From assembly GCA_025359865.1 (NCBI GenBank), contig JANYDH010000203.1, positions 1 to 34,041 of the forward strand: 34,041 nucleotides of DNA. Reading direction: 5' to 3'. Below the pieces are notes generated by a model, which was not told the DNA's origin, made no database searches, and saw nothing but the letters and a program-made list of their open reading frames with translations. Positions 33,287 to 34,041 of this stretch are shown here, one piece after another. Source of the DNA: Actinomycetes bacterium (GTDB lineage Bacteria > Actinomycetota > Acidimicrobiia > Acidimicrobiales > Ilumatobacteraceae). Numbering within the stretch: the stretch's first letter is position 1; every line of letters begins with the position of its first letter. Made by a program: the position numbers and the translations under genes.

Positions 33287-34041
33287 GAAGTTGGCTGAAC
33301 GTCGAGGTCGACTGGGTTCCAAAAGACTCTCTCCGATGGGTTACAGGCAGAATCTCGTGACGTTTGGCGTTGGACTGTCATTGACAGGTTGTCGCAAAAT
33401 GCGGGTGGGGTTGGCGGTACCCGATCCCGGCCCCGGCCCCGGCCCCGGCCCCGACCCCGGCCCCGGCCGTGCGGTCGCGTGAACGTTCGTTGCATGACAG
33501 GCGGGCGTGGTGGAAGTCTGCATCAGCGACCACGACGGCTGTGCGGGCAGGATCGCGTCGACTTTCACGTCGCCAGCGCCGATAACTCGACGCGACTCGT
33601 CCCGGAAAGGCGTAGCGGGCGGGATCGCGTCGACTTTCATGTCGCCAGCGCCGATAACTCGACGCGACTCGGCATCGCAACAACGGGTAGGCCCGGCGGG
33701 CGGGCTGTCAGTCGCCGACGTCGCGCCGACTTGTGCGGCACAAGCACGAGTTCAGCAACAACCATGATGACACCGTTGCTGACAACACGACCAGACGGCC
33801 AGACGGCCAATCTCACCCGCCACACCACCAAACAGCACTGCCGAACAGGCCCACCCCATCCTCAGGTAATCAGGCCGCTAACAACAGCCTGTTGGTAACA
33901 GCCCAACGCCAAAGGTCAGCCGTGATGCACGGCTGCCGGGCCGTGTGGCGGGTGTTGTGTGGCGGGTGTTCGACGAATCCGATCATCGTGGCCAGCGGTT
34001 CGTCGCGCAAGCGGTCGACACAAGCGGTCGAAAGGTGGAAC
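33287..34041. repeat. Modular dispersed non-coding repeat, copy 2 (runs to window end)
   Basis: Shares the blocks of 21204-21728 in a changed order. The left block begins at 33287 with the end TGACGTTTGGCGTTGG (from 33358). A CCCCGG-type hexamer run is at 33425-33468. The CGATAACTCGACGCGACTCG block occurs twice in tandem (33551-33599 and 33623-33671, period 72). The palindrome CTTGTGCGGCACAAG is at 33730-33744, and the right end CCCAACGCCAAAGGTCAG near 33902-33919. The block TCGACGAATCCGATCATCG, internal in copy 1, here comes after the right end. The 54-bp inverted repeat is inserted at 33829-33882. No gene is present. Confidence 0.8.
33829..33882 (-). repeat. 54-bp repeat, right copy
   Basis: Exact reverse complement of 31032-31085. 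It interrupts the block order of the modular repeat: copy 1 has 13 unrelated bases at the equivalent point. Confidence 0.85.

Overview
The window reads as chromosome of a high-GC actinobacterium. Gene content (a DUF4331 secreted protein with actinobacterial C-terminal repeats, GTP-type PEP carboxykinase, a SipW-type signal peptidase with DUF5305, two nitronate monooxygenases, acyl-CoA dehydrogenases, P450, MMPL) fits an Acidimicrobiia/Ilumatobacter-like lineage. That placement is inference from gene style, not a search result. The first 33 bases are one G block followed by one C block and look like a contig-end artefact. Several genes carry isolated lesions (a nonsense codon, one-base shifts in G/C runs), so either the assembly has residual errors or the region is decaying.

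Layout. 50-4055: secreted DUF4331 protein, then a divergent pair (39-residue ORF overlapping a Cys-rich membrane protein). 4056-6320: short palindromic repeats, nitronate monooxygenase 1, and a toxin-antitoxin-like pair (XRE regulator plus nucleotidyltransferase) behind a near-perfect palindrome. 6332-10207: acyl-CoA dehydrogenase, an isolated 21-bp perfect hairpin, a thioredoxin-fold protein with an in-frame UGA at its redox-active position (probable selenoprotein), and a cytochrome P450. 10317-14622 (minus strand): a SipW-type surface-fibre locus consisting of small substrate, signal peptidase, DUF5305 protein and a broken multi-Ig surface protein. 14623-21156: transposase debris, pckG, a His-tailed EamA transporter, a truncated hemerythrin, small ORFs, and a phospholipase-D-like gene broken by one amber codon. 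21204-21728 and 33287-34041: two copies of a modular non-coding repeat with inverted ends; a 55-bp end-only version lies at 4096-4150.

22309-29861 is a sulfur/metal block. Five sites of identical design, ATACCC-N4-GGGTAT, lie upstream of a thioredoxin, a 52-residue Cys-rich protein, a persulfide dioxygenase-rhodanese fusion followed by a rhodanese fragment and a TauE/SafE exporter, and an MMPL transporter. This looks like the regulon of a CsoR/CstR-type persulfide or copper sensor whose gene is not in the window. Embedded in the block is a metal-efflux operon (CDF, ArsR/SmtB, CDF) with overlapping stops and starts and its own operator.

29887-34041: nitronate monooxygenase 2 with a cut-off operon partner, an IS1182-type transposase remnant, a flavin-dependent monooxygenase-like gene, and a pair of 54-bp inverted repeats enclosing the last two. 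The strongest items for follow-up are the UGA-containing redoxin, the five-site operator set with its small Cys-rich protein, the nucleotidyltransferase pair, and the modular repeat family. I found no rRNA, tRNA or CRISPR array.
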